This document shows positions 20,437-31,101 of a DNA stretch of 64,000 bases, piece by piece. The stretch is taken from the NCBI GenBank assembly GCA_012862575.1, contig BLSF01000069.1:124001-188000 (forward strand), read 5' to 3'. This stretch comes from Parietichytrium sp. I65-24A. Its lineage: Eukaryota > Sar > Bigyra > Thraustochytrida > Thraustochytriidae. Made by a program: the position numbers and the translations under genes. Position 1 is the stretch's first letter, and every line of letters begins with the position of its first letter. The notes under the pieces are model-generated. The model was given only the letters and a program-made list of their open reading frames with translations. It did not search any database and was not told the DNA's origin.

Positions 20437-21307
20437 TTTGCCTGCCCCGCAATTCGCAGCCCCGCCACTCGTCGCGCCAGACCGAGCGGCTCGGACTCCT
20501 TATCTGCTACTCCTTTACGTCGCCCGCTTTCAGTCCTTTGTCGCTTTGCCTTGTGCCTTGCGCCTCTTCCGTATCCCGAATACCGTTTCCCGTATCTCCC
20601 GTATCTCCCGTATCCCGTGCCCTTACTCCGCTTCCACTTCCAAGATCACTTTGGCGCTGATTGACATCGACGTGAGTGCGCTGTTTTGCCTTTGCTCTCT
20701 TTGTTTGCTCTCTTTGTTTGCTCTCTTTGCTCGTTGCCAGAGTTTGAGCTGAGCATGTCAAAGCCACCTAAGCTACGTATATCTGTCGGTACTGAGTCCT
20801 GAGTACCATGGTGCCGTGGCGACTCTAGCACTTCGGGCGGCTTTCGTTCATTGAACAAAGTTCGTCAGCGATGTGTCGCTTGCATACCATCCGGCAGAGC
20901 CAGCTTGTCATCTGCCGTCTCTGCTGTGGCTGTCGTGGCTGTTGTGGCTGCGCACCCTTGCCTTCTTCACTTCTTCAGGAGCCATTGACGAGGAGCACCG
21001 GGGCGCTGCGGTTTGACTCGATACATTTTACATCTCCATGATACTCTCTTTGCTATCTTTGCGTTGCATTCTTTACATTCTTGCGTTGCGGCGAGGGTCG
21101 CGGCGAGGTCCTCGAAAAGAAGTCTGGCCTTAAAGCTCCTTCCAATCCGAATTTACACTTCCAATCCTGCTTCAATTCTTTCCAAAGCTCAGCCGATCGC
21201 TGCGTTTCGCTGCGGAAGATTGTGTTGCAATGAAGGCGTTCCTCCGCGCCGCCGACGACGACAACGTGCATCGCCATCATGGCCATCGCGATGATACACT
21301 CGCTCGT

Positions 21308-21660
21308 TCGAGAACAAACAAACAACTGAACAACTAAACAACTGAACAAACAACTAAACAACTGAACAAACAACTAAACACCTGAACAAACAAACAAACA
21401 TCTACAACTAACACACAAAACTGAACAAATAAACAAGCAAACATCTAAACAACAACCAACAAACGAACAAAGACCTGAACAAACAAACAAACAACAAACA
21501 AACAAACCTGAACAAATAAACAAGCAAACAAACAAACATCTAAACAACAAACAAACAAAACTGAACAAATAAGCAAGCAAACATCTAAACAACAACCAAC
21601 AAACGAACAAACACCTGAACAAACAAACAGACGATCAAACAACTGAACAAACAAGCAGCA
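21308..21660. repeat. AAAC-rich tandem repeat block (CAAACAACTGAA)
   Basis: Long stretch of CAAACAAACAACTGAACAAA-like units, purine-rich on the plus strand, with recurring ACATCTAAACAACAACCAAC segments. The apparent minus-strand ORFs across it (Cys/Leu/Phe-only peptides) are repeat artefacts. Confidence 0.88.
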
Positions 21661-21783
21661 AGCTTTGCTCCTTCTGAGAGCCATTGAGCGGCACTGTCGT
21701 CGACGGTCATGATGGCGCAGCAGCTCGCTCGTTCCCGGACCTCGGCCCAGAACCGGCGCGAGTTGATCGGGTTCTCCGCCGCC

Positions 21784-21842
21784 GCACGGAACCCGAGTTC
21801 CGTTGGGTTCCGTTGGGTTCCGCCGGGTTCCGCCGGGTTCCA
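21784..21842. repeat. 10-bp repeat GGGTTCCGTT / GGGTTCCGCC
   Basis: Five or six consecutive 10-base units whose last bases switch from TT to CC; read directly. Confidence 0.82.
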
Positions 21843-22865
21843 ACGAGTTGGATGTGAGCGAGTTGGAAATCGACGAAAGGGAGAAGTTCCCGGAACGAGA
21901 ATTTGAAGAACTATGTGAATCCTTTCCTTGAAATTTTCAACGATTTTTTTATCTCTTCGAATTTTATGTTCATGAAGTAAATTTGAAAAGGAGTCGTAAA
22001 TAGAATAAAAAAATGGAAATGAAAAATGGAAATGGGAAAAAATTGGTACGAAAAATAAAACGACGAGTGAACGAGCGAGAACGAACACAAATCTTTCGAG
22101 CTAACCGTAACTCCCAGTCAAGTACTAGTACAAATCTCTCTCTTCATCACCCCTCTCGGCCGCCGTACCTTAAACTAAACTAATGAATTATAAGCTACAA
22201 TCAACAATATTTTAAAGCAACCAACTTTCTCTAGTTCGCGAGTAGACACAAAACGTATTGAGCCTTAGCCTGTCGCTCTATAGCTCTGGCTAGCGCGACT
22301 TCACGTGCCCAATCTTGGATATGCCTAACAATACTTATTCAATACTATAATCCGAGTACCACATGCGCTGCTTCTTGTATCTTGCACCACCGGCTCCGGG
22401 GACGACAGTCGGAGCTCTGTATCCAATATCACAAAACTCCCTAACATACACTACCCATTAACACGACCTAACGAGCCTTACCCTGGGGGCAGGGAAAACC
22501 GTGTCCGGCGACGTCCGCACGGATCCCGGCACTGTGTGACTCACTCAGGCAATAAGCACACCTCCTCCCTCCCCCTCACACGTCGCCCAGTCGCGCGCAG
22601 CACACGTCTGCAACTCCACGGCAAACCGCAGTCCGAGCGGCTGAACCACAACACATACACACATACACACATACACACACATACACAAAGAAGGAAGAAA
22701 GAAGGAAGAAGAAAAGAAAGAAGAGAAAAGAGAGAGACAGAGAGAGAGAGAAAAGTCTCTTGCAGGGTGGAAAAGAGCGACGCCTCACAAGACCACGGCA
22801 GCACAAGAGAAAAAGAGCGATAAAGTGCGATAAAGTGCGAGGAGGAGAGCAATAAGTAATAAGTC

Positions 22866-22912
22866 GAGGACAGAGGACAGAGGACAGAGGACAGAGGACA
22901 GAGGACAGAGGA
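22866..22912 (+). repeat. 7-bp tandem repeat GAGGACA directly before the LysM start codon
   Basis: Six GAGGACA units plus a partial one end four bases before the ATG at 22916, so the repeat forms the end of the 5' UTR. This is a purine-rich, probably unstructured leader. Confidence 0.88.
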
Positions 22913-22915
22913 GGA

Positions 22916-23662
22916 ATGGCGGACTGTTCTCCACGTGCGGGGAAGACGCAAGAGTGGCTGGCAGCCGAGTTGGAGGAGCTGGAAAAGAAGCTGGAAGAGC
23001 GAGCCAGAAGTAGGGAAAAGGAGGAGCAAGAAGCGCAAGTTGAGTTGGCTGAGAGGGAAGATGGAGCGCAGGTGCCGCAATTGGAGGAGTTTATCGTGCA
23101 CAAAGTGACGCCCGCCGACACGCTGGGCGGGCTGGAACTGCGGTATGGGGTGTCCGGATCGGTGATTCGAAGGCTAAATGGCATGAGCAGCGACCGGCTC
23201 ACGTCGCACCTGGAACTGAGGATCCCGAGAAATGGAGACGGGGCCACTAATCTCAGACCCACAAAAGTCTTTGACGAGCGAACAGAAAGGCTACAGATCT
23301 TGCGCCTGTTCAGGATGCACTTTCCGGAGCTGTCTGACGAGGAGATCGACTTTTACATGGCCAGCAATGACAAGTGTATTCGATCCGCGCTCAAGGCATA
23401 CGAGCAGGACCGCGACTGGGAGAGGAGGAATCAGAAGATTCTCAAGCAAAATTCTAAACGTGTCAAATCGCGCAATGGTTCCAAGCCGAGAAACGCCTTT
23501 TCATGGCTCGCAACCGTTGTGTTTGGCAAGAAAACCGATCGGCCAGTGGACGACCAGCCGGGTGAGTCCCGCATGAAGCCTGGCGCAACCTTCCTAGAGG
23601 AGAGCCCTGCGGCTTCCTTGCTTGACATGGACTACCTTACCTTGGGAGACCGAAAGCAATGA
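22916..23662 (+). CDS. LysM-domain protein with coiled-coil N-terminus and CUE/UBA-like segment
   Basis: 248 residues. Residues about 12-50 are a charged coiled coil (LEELEKKLEERARSREKEEQ). Residues 58-105 are a LysM domain (EFIVHKVTPADTLGGLELRYG through LELRIPRN). Residues about 125-170 (LFRMHFPELSDEEIDFYMAS and following helix) have the MFP-like pattern and helix spacing of a CUE/UBA-type fold, which is only suggestive. The C-terminal 80 residues are basic, then disordered. There is no signal peptide, so this is an intracellular LysM protein like the eukaryotic LYSMD and OXR1-type proteins rather than a secreted chitin or peptidoglycan binder. Single exon; the ATG is the first in frame, directly after the GAGGACA repeat. 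Confidence 0.82.
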   Translation: MADCSPRAGKTQEWLAAELEELEKKLEERARSREKEEQEAQVELAEREDGAQVPQLEEFIVHKVTPADTLGGLELRYGVSGSVIRRLNGMSSDRLTSHLELRIPRNGDGATNLRPTKVFDERTERLQILRLFRMHFPELSDEEIDFYMASNDKCIRSALKAYEQDRDWERRNQKILKQNSKRVKSRNGSKPRNAFSWLATVVFGKKTDRPVDDQPGESRMKPGATFLEESPAASLLDMDYLTLGDRKQ

Positions 23663-24144
23663 TCGCGCCAGTCGGACTGTTGGGCTTTTGGTCAAAGCTA
23701 CTTGCAATTTATATCCAGGTCGGGTTTGCGATCGCCAAGCGTTGTGTGCAGTGGTGCACACTTCTTTGTGGTTGTCATATACAGTGTCGCGGGGGCCAAT
23801 TCACTTACACTAAGCTCTCGAAGAGTTCATAGTTTTACAAGTCTGTCTTCGCGCTGAACATGAACCAGGTGAGGTTCGAGTCAACGCAGGCAACTACAGC
23901 GTGCTGTCTTTTGGTGAGCAAGCACCTTTTTGTCTTCTTTACGATTTTTTTAACTTAAAAAAAAAAAATCAACAACATTAGACAGGAAATTTTGAAAGAA
24001 TGTCGAGCAGATGTCAAGGAATAGTGATCAACGACAACCTCTAGTTAGTTTATTTTTGGCTAAAACACATGGGGCAGGGATTGTCTTTTCGCAATGCGAC
24101 AAGCCAGCGAAGGCTGTGAGTCCTCAGGACGAGTGGGTTTTCAG
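23663..24144. other. Convergent intergenic spacer
   Basis: 3' flanks of the LysM and NEDD1-like genes. It contains an A-run (about 12 A) at 23957-23969; no gene was seen. Confidence 0.45.
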
Positions 24145-26082
24145 CTAGTACAGGTTCCGTAAGCGCTCGTTTTCTGCGCGCAAACGGTTGTTTTCTTCTA
24201 TCAAAATGGCAAACTTATCCGTAAAGTCGCCGAGGGTGCTCGAGATGTCGCTCATCTGCAGCCGGAACTGACGCATCATTTCAAGCTGAACATTGTTAAT
24301 GTCTACCCGAAACTGATCCCTCATATCTTGCACAGCAGCCTCAAGGCGCTCGATCTTTTCTCCGAATACTTGCACACCGGTCGTTAGACCGTTCCGGTGG
24401 TCTTCTGTCCCGTGGTGCGCGGTTTGTTGCAAAGTGGGCGCGCCAAAGTTTAACTGCCGCACATCGGTTCCACGGTCGCTCTCAGGGGTCCATGTTGAAG
24501 AAGGCGAAATCGACGGAGAGATGGCACTCTTGCCAGCACCGAGCTTGCTACCGAAAGGGGTTGGGTCCTGTGGAGACCGTGCAAGACCACGGTCAAGCAT
24601 CGTCGACACACTTTTAACATCATCCTCAATGGCCGTCTTGATTTGGGCGCTCCGCCGCAACGAGCTAATGTCCTCCGGTTCCGTTTGGTATTGTGAAGAG
24701 TATTTGGGCGGGGAGGGAAGCTCCTCTGCGACGCTCTGCTTTGGCGAGATGGACACGTCCGAGAGGCCGCCTGCTGACGCTGGCTCAGCGGGCGACAAAG
24801 CGGCTCGTGCAATCGTCGTAGTTGTGGCCAAGGCGGAAGGTTGCCTTTTCTTAAATTCGGTGTTATTGGTGTTGTTCGGGATAGGCTGCGGCGCTGGAGA
24901 AAATAAAGACATACCGTGTCGCTTGTTAGCGTCTTTGACAGACGAGGAGGATGGGATTTCTTTCGAAGGGGTTTGGCGAGATTCACTTTTCGCCTGGCTC
25001 GTGCTCACTGTCGTGCTCTCTTCTCCTTTGCCGTGCCGTGGGGGCGGGCCATCGTTCGTCGAAGAAGGCCGCTCGGAGGCAACTGAGCTTTGCGAGCCGC
25101 CTGCTGTGGAGGAACGGTCGCCCAGAGTTTGGCTCGGAACATAGAAGCGGAGGCAACTCACCGGGCCAGGCTGGTGAGCTTTCAAGGTCTGCACGAACGA
25201 CTCTCCTTTGTTTCTTGGGTCATAGACGAATATCGTTCCGAGCGTCGAGCCCATTGCAATCTTGTCTCCTGAGGGTGCGAAGGATACGCATGTTAGAGGT
25301 TCCGGGCACGAGATGGGACGGATGACCTTGGACTTTCCAGTATCAATGAAGAGAAGTCGCTTGTCCAATCCGACGCTAACGAGCAGAGCGCGATTGACAG
25401 GCGAAAAACACAAATCGCTTGCTGAGCTAGAGTGAGCGCGAGGGCACGCTGCTTTGAGTGACTTTGTTGTTGTATCCCACACGTAAACGCTCCCCGAGTC
25501 ACCGCAGGTGGCGAGGATATCCTTTCGGAGAGGACTAAAGTGTAAACCCCGAATAGCAGCGGCTGATTGACTGCTCGGATGATTCTCCTCCTGAGGAGGT
25601 TTCAACGTAGCTAGCTTCTTGTTCGTGACTAAGCTGTATACGATCACGTCTCCCGACTCTGTTCCGGCCGCAAGAAGACTGGCGTTCACATTAAAGTCCA
25701 CTTGAGTGATTGCGCTGTCCACCACTCCGTGAAAGGACCGCGTGACCTTTCGCACCTTCATATCCCAAAGTCGAACGCTGCCATCATCCCCTCCGGTAGC
25801 CAGATACCGTGTCCCGGGACTCACTGTCAGCGACCGAAGCCCCCCGGCTTGGTCTGACGGAACAGGAAGCTTCCACAACTCCTCGCCCGTATATTTCGAC
25901 ACCGTCACGCAGCCATCCTCCCCACAAGTCAACAGTGCGCGGCCTGTATGATTGAACTGAACGCATGTTGTGCGCTTTTGGTGCGGTTGGCAGAGACAGA
26001 CTCTATCCAGTTTTGTGCAGTCCCCGGAGAGGGAGTTCACGAGGACCTCCTCCGCACAGCTAGCTAGCAAAAGCTCTCCCAT
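24145..26082 (-). CDS. NEDD1: NEDD1-like WD40 protein (gamma-tubulin complex targeting)
   Basis: 645 residues, single exon. Residues about 1-330 are a WD40 beta-propeller with clear blades, for example TGGDDGSVRLWDMKVRK, ILATCGDSGSVYVWDTTTK and GSTLGTIFVYDPRNK. Residues about 335-565 are Ser/Pro-rich and disordered with many SP/TP sites (SISPS, TPFGS), possible mitotic-kinase targets. The last 80 residues are a helical coiled coil (FGEKIERLEAAVQDMRDQF to IEENNRLRAENERLRNLY). A WD40 propeller plus disordered linker plus a short C-terminal coiled coil, with a length near the 660 residues of animal NEDD1, is the architecture of NEDD1/GCP-WD, which recruits the gamma-tubulin ring complex to centrosomes and spindles. 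The identification is by architecture; a generic WD40 protein is the alternative. Confidence 0.75.
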   Translation of the reverse strand: MGELLLASCAEEVLVNSLSGDCTKLDRVCLCQPHQKRTTCVQFNHTGRALLTCGEDGCVTVSKYTGEELWKLPVPSDQAGGLRSLTVSPGTRYLATGGDDGSVRLWDMKVRKVTRSFHGVVDSAITQVDFNVNASLLAAGTESGDVIVYSLVTNKKLATLKPPQEENHPSSQSAAAIRGLHFSPLRKDILATCGDSGSVYVWDTTTKSLKAACPRAHSSSASDLCFSPVNRALLVSVGLDKRLLFIDTGKSKVIRPISCPEPLTCVSFAPSGDKIAMGSTLGTIFVYDPRNKGESFVQTLKAHQPGPVSCLRFYVPSQTLGDRSSTAGGSQSSVASERPSSTNDGPPPRHGKGEESTTVSTSQAKSESRQTPSKEIPSSSSVKDANKRHGMSLFSPAPQPIPNNTNNTEFKKRQPSALATTTTIARAALSPAEPASAGGLSDVSISPKQSVAEELPSPPKYSSQYQTEPEDISSLRRSAQIKTAIEDDVKSVSTMLDRGLARSPQDPTPFGSKLGAGKSAISPSISPSSTWTPESDRGTDVRQLNFGAPTLQQTAHHGTEDHRNGLTTGVQVFGEKIERLEAAVQDMRDQFRVDINNVQLEMMRQFRLQMSDISSTLGDFTDKFAILIEENNRLRAENERLRNLY

Positions 26083-27320
26083 GAGCTTAGCACGAGTTCA
26101 ACTATCCTCACCCCCGACAAGCCAACAACAACAACAACAACAACCTAGAGAGCCTCGTGAATGCAATCAGCTTTTTCGCTGCTCTCGTGGCGAAACCCGG
26201 ACGATACGCAGCCGCCAATCACTGCCCGAACAGCCAGACAGACGGCAACAGCTGCAGCAGCAACTCAATCAAAATCTCCCACTCCACTTTACACTTCACA
26301 CCAACAAACGTGCCCTCAATGTCCAGCCTCAACTCTCAACTCTCAACTTTCCACTTTTGAACTTTTGAACTTTAACTCCTGCACAAGTCGCACCGATCGT
26401 AATCTGCTGCCAAAACTTTCTTGCCAACAACACATCCGAACTCCGCTGTATATCCCTTTCCTCTTAAGCGCCGCGTATCTCTCAGTCCCTTATATATCTT
26501 ATCCCGTGCACTTTATATACTCCAACAAAATATTATAGCCTGCCTCCTTGCCTTATTTGGATCCCTCTCTTGCAGACACCACTCTCGCTCGCACTTTTCT
26601 CTCCTCTGGCAGTCGGGACAGCTGGGACGCTTGGGACAATTGGAACAATTGGGACGCCTTTTTCCCAACGGATCTATGGTAGCTGTGGGGGTGTCCGCGG
26701 GGACTGCAGCTGTTGGTGGGATAGCAAAAGTATGGTTGCAACTTTGGTTGTTTTGGTTTTGAATGGAGTTGGCTAACCGTCTAGTAGAACCTGGGTTATG
26801 TACGGTGGCTATTGATTTGGGTAGAGGTGCAGTAAGGGTCTTAGGCGGGCGTTGGGAGAGGCGTATTGAAGTGGTAGGAGAGATCATATTGTATTAGGGA
26901 GGGAAGGAGGAGATCTGATGAACGAAAGAATGTTCATTGAGTTGCATCGCCTTAAACATCTGGCTTTGTGAAATTGTCTCGTTTTGTTGACAATTAATGC
27001 TTTTGTTCGCGTTAATGTCCATTGGACAGCAAGAAGAAAAGACCAAAGTTGAAAATGAGAGGACCGACGCAGCTTTGGAATTCCAGTGCTCCTCTTGGCT
27101 GTGGAGAAAAAAAAGAGAAAAGAAAAGTGGACGGGGGATATAGATGCCATCGAGAGGGTCCACGGACGCTTTGTATTGCCTGAATTGGAGTAAGTTCGAG
27201 GCGTGGATATCTGAGAGGTTGGCCGGATGGCCGCGGATTGATTAAAGTGTTTCGGGGGAAAAAAATCCTTTTCAATTCGGGGCGGGATAAAACACTGAGC
27301 AGAGTAATGGTAGTTGAGCA
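26083..27320. other. Intergenic region with CAA repeat and possible promoter
   Basis: This lies between the NEDD1-like start (26082) and the DRG1 stop (27321). It contains (CAA)n at about 26121-26141 and, on the minus strand, TATA-like sequence around 26486-26522. No coding frame is supported. Confidence 0.45.
26511..26522 (-). promoter_or_regulatory. Possible TATA box upstream of the NEDD1-like gene
   Basis: The minus strand reads AGTATATAAAGT here, a good TATA-box match, about 430 bp upstream of the NEDD1-like ATG. A second ATATATAAG lies about 20 bp downstream. The distance would imply a long 5' UTR, so this is tentative. Confidence 0.25.
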
Positions 27321-28433
27321 CTACACCTTTTTGACAATCTGGACGACGTCCTCGTCGTTCAAGACATGGTTGATACCAACGCGCTGCGGCTGATGCTTGG
27401 CACTCGAGCCCCAAACGAGAGCATAACTGAACTGATTGCGAAGGCTCCTGTGGATGCGGTCGCAAAAGCTTCCGACAGTTGGGCTCAGCTCGTGAAGAAT
27501 GACCGGCGCGTTGTAGTCCGGAATCTGACCCTTTGGCTTGGTGTAGATACGAATCATCTTGCAGTACTCCCAGATACGCTCCAAAAGCTCGTCCAAATTC
27601 CACTCGTCCTTGGCAGAGATTGGGACGTAATGCGGCACTTTATCTAGCAGCTCAAGCTCCTCCATGGAGATGGCGTCGATCTTGTTGAGCACGTACAAGC
27701 ATGGCATGTAAATGATGTTGCCCTCAATGACATCGATCAAATCGTCCGCAGTGATGTCCTCGCGCAGGACGAGATCAGCGTTGTGGATACGGTATTCCTT
27801 CAAAATCGCCTGCACGGTCTCGAGGTCAAGATTCGTCGGCTTCTCCTTCATGGTGTGTGTAAAGTTGACGCCTCCCTTGTCCTTCTTCTTGAACAGGCAG
27901 CTTGGCGGCTCCTTGTTCAGCCTAATGTTGAACCCGTGGAGCTCCTTCTCGATGATCTTCTTGTGAGTGACAGGTTTGCTAGCGTCCAGCACAATCAGCA
28001 ACGCATTGCACTGTCGCGCGGTGGCGATAACCTGTCTTCCGCGACCTTTCCCATCCTTCGCACCTTCAATAATCCCCGGCAAATCGAGCATTTGCATTCT
28101 CGCGCCACGGTACTCGAGCACTCCGGGGACGCAAGTGAGCGTGGTAAACTCATACGCTGCGGACTCTGAGTGCACGCCGGTCAGCTTGGTGAGCAGAGTT
28201 GACTTTCCAACTGATGGGAAACCAACAAATCCGATCGAAGTATCACCTGATCGAGCGACCTCAAATCCTTCGCCACCGCCGCCACCACCACCTCCTTTAC
28301 CGCCAATGAGAAGCTCTGTGCGAAGCTTTGCGAGCTTGGCTTTAAGCAGTCCCAAATGCTTTGCTGTGGCCTTGTTCTTCTGAGTCCTGGCCATTTCGGA
28401 CTCGATCTCCGCGATCTTCTGTACCACCGACAT
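27321..28433 (-). CDS. DRG1: Developmentally regulated GTP-binding protein DRG1/Rbg1
   Basis: 370 residues, single exon, close to the 367 residues usual for DRG1. All GTPase motifs of the OBG/DRG family are present: G1 GFPSVGKST (about 70-78), switch T in [10 protein letters not shown]3 [10 protein letters not shown]4 NKID and SAK (G5). Between G3 and G4 is the DRG-specific HIG/S5D2L insert with the helical LRLNKEPPS-like segment. The C-terminal about 75 residues form a TGS domain ending in [14 protein letters not shown]. The N-terminal helix ([20 protein letters not shown]) is the region that binds the DFRP1/Tma46 partner. The protein associates with translating ribosomes and helps resolve stalls. 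A glycine run ([14 protein letters not shown]) links the N-terminal helices to the G domain, as in other DRGs. High certainty. Confidence 0.97.
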   Translation of the reverse strand: MSVVQKIAEIESEMARTQKNKATAKHLGLLKAKLAKLRTELLIGGKGGGGGGGGEGFEVARSGDTSIGFVGFPSVGKSTLLTKLTGVHSESAAYEFTTLTCVPGVLEYRGARMQMLDLPGIIEGAKDGKGRGRQVIATARQCNALLIVLDASKPVTHKKIIEKELHGFNIRLNKEPPSCLFKKKDKGGVNFTHTMKEKPTNLDLETVQAILKEYRIHNADLVLREDITADDLIDVIEGNIIYMPCLYVLNKIDAISMEELELLDKVPHYVPISAKDEWNLDELLERIWEYCKMIRIYTKPKGQIPDYNAPVILHELSPTVGSFCDRIHRSLRNQFSYALVWGSSAKHQPQRVGINHVLNDEDVVQIVKKV

Positions 28434-29680
28434 CTTTCCTTGCTGCTTTTGTATATGTACTCCTTCTCCTCACTAATCTGTACGTTGTTTACCTTTTCTT
28501 CTCTCTCTTCGCGCACGTCCTCACAAATCTGTGTGAGTCCAACAAGACCAACAAGACCAACAAGAGCTAATTGAATTAGATCGGCACGCTCGCACTGGAA
28601 GCGTTCCGCACTGTCGAGCGCCTCTGCGGTCCTCTGCGGTCTTCTGCGTCGCACGCTGGGAAATGCGTTCCGCAAATTGTAAATGGGATTGTCCTCGCCG
28701 CGGACTGTCGATCTGTCGATCTGTGGGCTTGCGTACGCGCGAAGATTGCTACCGGAGGGACTAGTCGAGTGCTAGCATGTGAGAGTGTGGTGGAGTTGTT
28801 GGCTCCCCGTCACACAGCCTCGCTGCGTAACAGAGACGTTTTCGTGATGATAAGTCGTCTCAAAGACGTCTATATGACGTTGCATGCAACCAGTTGCCTT
28901 AGTATCTAGCAGCTTCGATCTACCAAATATTAAACGCCTATTCTATTGAACGTAACTATAACGTTATCATGATACCATGTTGGAAAAACATAACGGTATG
29001 GTCTTTTGTGACGTAAGATCATGAGCTTACCGTGATGCAAACATAACCAATTCACGTAAGCAAGACGCCTCCGTGACGCACGCTGCACGAGATATACCGA
29101 GTGAACATCAGAGAACACAAGAGAACAAAAAGGAACGGCCAGGAGAGCCCGCCGAGTCCGTGTGCAAAAGTTATGTGCAACGATTTTCTTTTCCGAACTT
29201 CCAACAGCACGTACCGGCAACTGCTAACTGTTCCTACCACTGTACCCGAGTACCAACAGGGGTACGCGCTCTTAACCGACCGGTAAGAAGCATACTTAGC
29301 GGTGTACGTGGACCTTGCACGCGGTGGAAACGGAGAAAAAAGGAAGAAAAGGAGCACTGATCGAGGTGGCATTGGGAGGGGAAAAGTGGAAAAAAGTGGA
29401 GCAAGTATAGGGCGCTCGTTCCTTTTGGCTGTGCATGTGCATGTGGATGTGCATGTGCATGTGGATGTACATGTGCATGTGCATGTGCATGGCAATTGAG
29501 TGCAAGGGTGTACGCGGACGGGACGTATATGAATAAATATAGCGTGTATTCGTGGAGTGATTGGAGTTGATTCAATTGGCCGACTTGGACGTGTGGCGCT
29601 GGTCGGGAATTAGGTTAGGTCCTGGGGTTTTATATTTATACATGTAAATTTTGACCGGAGATCGACTTGGAGCGCTGAGC
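28434..29680. other. Divergent intergenic region
   Basis: This is upstream of both DRG1 (-) and the GTPase-like gene (+). It contains a short ACAAGACCA repeat at about 28534-28563 and a CATGTG-type repeat at 29431-29492. No gene was seen. Confidence 0.45.
29431..29492. repeat. ATGTGC/ATGTGG hexanucleotide repeat
   Basis: About ten hexamer units alternating GCATGT, GGATGT and ACATGT; alternating purine-pyrimidine character could favour Z-DNA. Confidence 0.88.
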
Positions 29681-29868
29681 GATTGATTGGTGTTTGCGGG
29701 ATTGTCTGTTTGTGCTTGCTATTGAAGAAACTGGTGAGCCCAAGTGCGAGCAACGGGAAGCAAACTTTCATTCCGATTGATTGGTGTTTGCGGGATTGTC
29801 TGTTTGTGCTTGCTTTTGAAGAAACTGGTGAGCCCAAGTGCGAGCAACGGGAAGCAAACTTTCATTCC
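29681..29868 (+). repeat. 94-bp tandem duplication in the leader of the GTPase-like gene
   Basis: Copy 1 is 29681-29774 and copy 2 is 29775-29868. They differ at only one visible base (CTTGCTATTG versus CTTGCTTTTG). 94 is not a multiple of three, so it cannot be an in-frame coding duplication, which supports a start codon downstream at 29974. Confidence 0.93.
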
Positions 29869-29973
29869 ATTAACTACAAGGTGAAGTCAAAGAAACGAAC
29901 GACACATATAGAGAGAGAGACGCATCGGTGCTGTTCAAAAACGACGCTGGACCTTCTTGCGGTTGTGGTGAGA

Positions 29974-31101
29974 ATGGGTAATCTGGTGACAAACTGCTTC
30001 CAGGATGAGGATGAAGAGAGCAGTGGCGAAGAAGAAGGCTGGCGACTCGTCACCACTGCAGAGCAGTCCAACGGCGCTGTTCATAATGCAAGCGACGAAA
30101 TCACGAGCGGCACGAATGGTAATCTTTCGCAAGGTTTGCAAGCCCAAGCGAAGTTTGGAGATGGTGCGTGCGAGATGCCTTCGAACAAGAACAGCTTAGC
30201 GTTGGTGGCGATCGGCGTCATGGGTCACGGGAGATCAAGCGTTTTGAACACACTTTTTGACGATGAAAACGCATGTAAAGTGAGCGGCGGCCAGCTCAGA
30301 GGCACGCGCGGTTTTGATGTGCGGTCTGCACCGGTGCCGTCGGCATCAGGGGCCTCGGACGAAGCGGTGGTGCTCGAATTCGTGGACGGAGAAGGCATTC
30401 GCGGGGATCAGGTGCTACGGGAGGACGAATTGGCGTCTTATTTGGCGGGCTTGGGCACAGCATTGCGCGGGATGAAATGCCAGGTGCCACGGGTGGTCTT
30501 TGTGCTAGATGTGGAAGAGCGACAGAACGGCCCAGTCATGCTAAACTTGCTGGCATTGACTGAGGCTTTCAAAAGTTGCAGAGCGAGGTGCTATCTTTGC
30601 TTGACGAAGTGGAACTCGAACTCGGTCCAAGCCGAATGGAACCGGAAGCTGTACAGTTGGTGCCGCGCGCACCGGAAGATTGACAGCTTGGAGGACATTA
30701 CAACTGAACCGCCTTCCCCCTCCGAAATGTGGCAAGATTACGTGACTTACCTGGAAACCAAATTGAATACCCCGACAGAGATTGTCGCGCTTCAAAAAGC
30801 AAGGAGGCTGCTGGACTTTTTCGAAGACCGTGTCGCATTTACGCTCAATCTTGACAGCATGCAGCAAGAAGACCGGGCTGCCGGAGAGCTTCCAGCATAT
30901 GAGGAGTACCTTTACAGATTCTACAGAAAGGCGGCAGTCGCAAAGCTGATCTCGACGTACACCAAGGAGTGTACCAGCGAACTGGATTGGACGAAGGCAA
31001 CATCCGCAGGAGAGCTGGAGAGCATGGGGGCCACTTACCTTCAGGCCTCGTATGGGGAAGGCGCTCAAACAAGTGGGCTTACCAGACTTGCTATTTCGTA
31101 A
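29974..31101 (+). CDS. GTPase-like protein with degenerate P-loop and N-myristoylation motif
   Basis: 375 residues from the ATG at 29974. The open frame extends further upstream, but that part is a 94-bp duplication, and starting here gives MGNLVTNCF, a textbook N-myristoylation motif (G2, T6) with a palmitoylatable Cys8. An acidic stretch follows (DEDEESSGEEE). The central domain resembles a TRAFAC-type G domain (GBP, atlastin, Sey1 or AIG1-like): P-loop GVMGHGRSS at 81-89, TRG (111-113) as switch I, DGEG at 138-141 as the DxxG/DTEG motif, and TKWN at 211-214 in the place of TKxD. The invariant P-loop Lys is Arg (R87) and the G4 Asp is Asn. The C-terminal about 150 residues are helical. It is probably membrane-anchored at the plasma membrane or endomembranes. 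Nucleotide binding is doubtful given the substitutions. Confidence 0.7.
   Translation: MGNLVTNCFQDEDEESSGEEEGWRLVTTAEQSNGAVHNASDEITSGTNGNLSQGLQAQAKFGDGACEMPSNKNSLALVAIGVMGHGRSSVLNTLFDDENACKVSGGQLRGTRGFDVRSAPVPSASGASDEAVVLEFVDGEGIRGDQVLREDELASYLAGLGTALRGMKCQVPRVVFVLDVEERQNGPVMLNLLALTEAFKSCRARCYLCLTKWNSNSVQAEWNRKLYSWCRAHRKIDSLEDITTEPPSPSEMWQDYVTYLETKLNTPTEIVALQKARRLLDFFEDRVAFTLNLDSMQQEDRAAGELPAYEEYLYRFYRKAAVAKLISTYTKECTSELDWTKATSAGELESMGATYLQASYGEGAQTSGLTRLAIS

Larger units (their letters stand above)
20437..22915. other. Divergent intergenic region with AAAC and GGTTCCG repeats
   Basis: No gene is supported. It contains a CCCGTATCT-type repeat at about 20580-20625, an AAC/AAAC-rich block at 21308-21660, GGGTTCCGTT/GGGTTCCGCC 10-bp units at 21784-21842, CATACACA units at 22651-22690 and GAGGACA units at 22866-22912. 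The stretch 22150-22540 is unique and GC-balanced with some inverted complementarity (CCGGCGACGTCCGCACGGATCCCGG region near 22505); a structured RNA is possible but unproven. Confidence 0.45.

Noticed and set aside
21374-22088. Minus-strand Cys/Leu/Phe-rich frames resembling membrane proteins
   Set aside because: They arise from the CAAACAAAC repeat read in reverse and are not real transmembrane proteins.
23871-23885. GGTTCGAGTCA matches a tRNA B box
   Set aside because: No A box or foldable acceptor and anticodon arms are found at the right spacing upstream.
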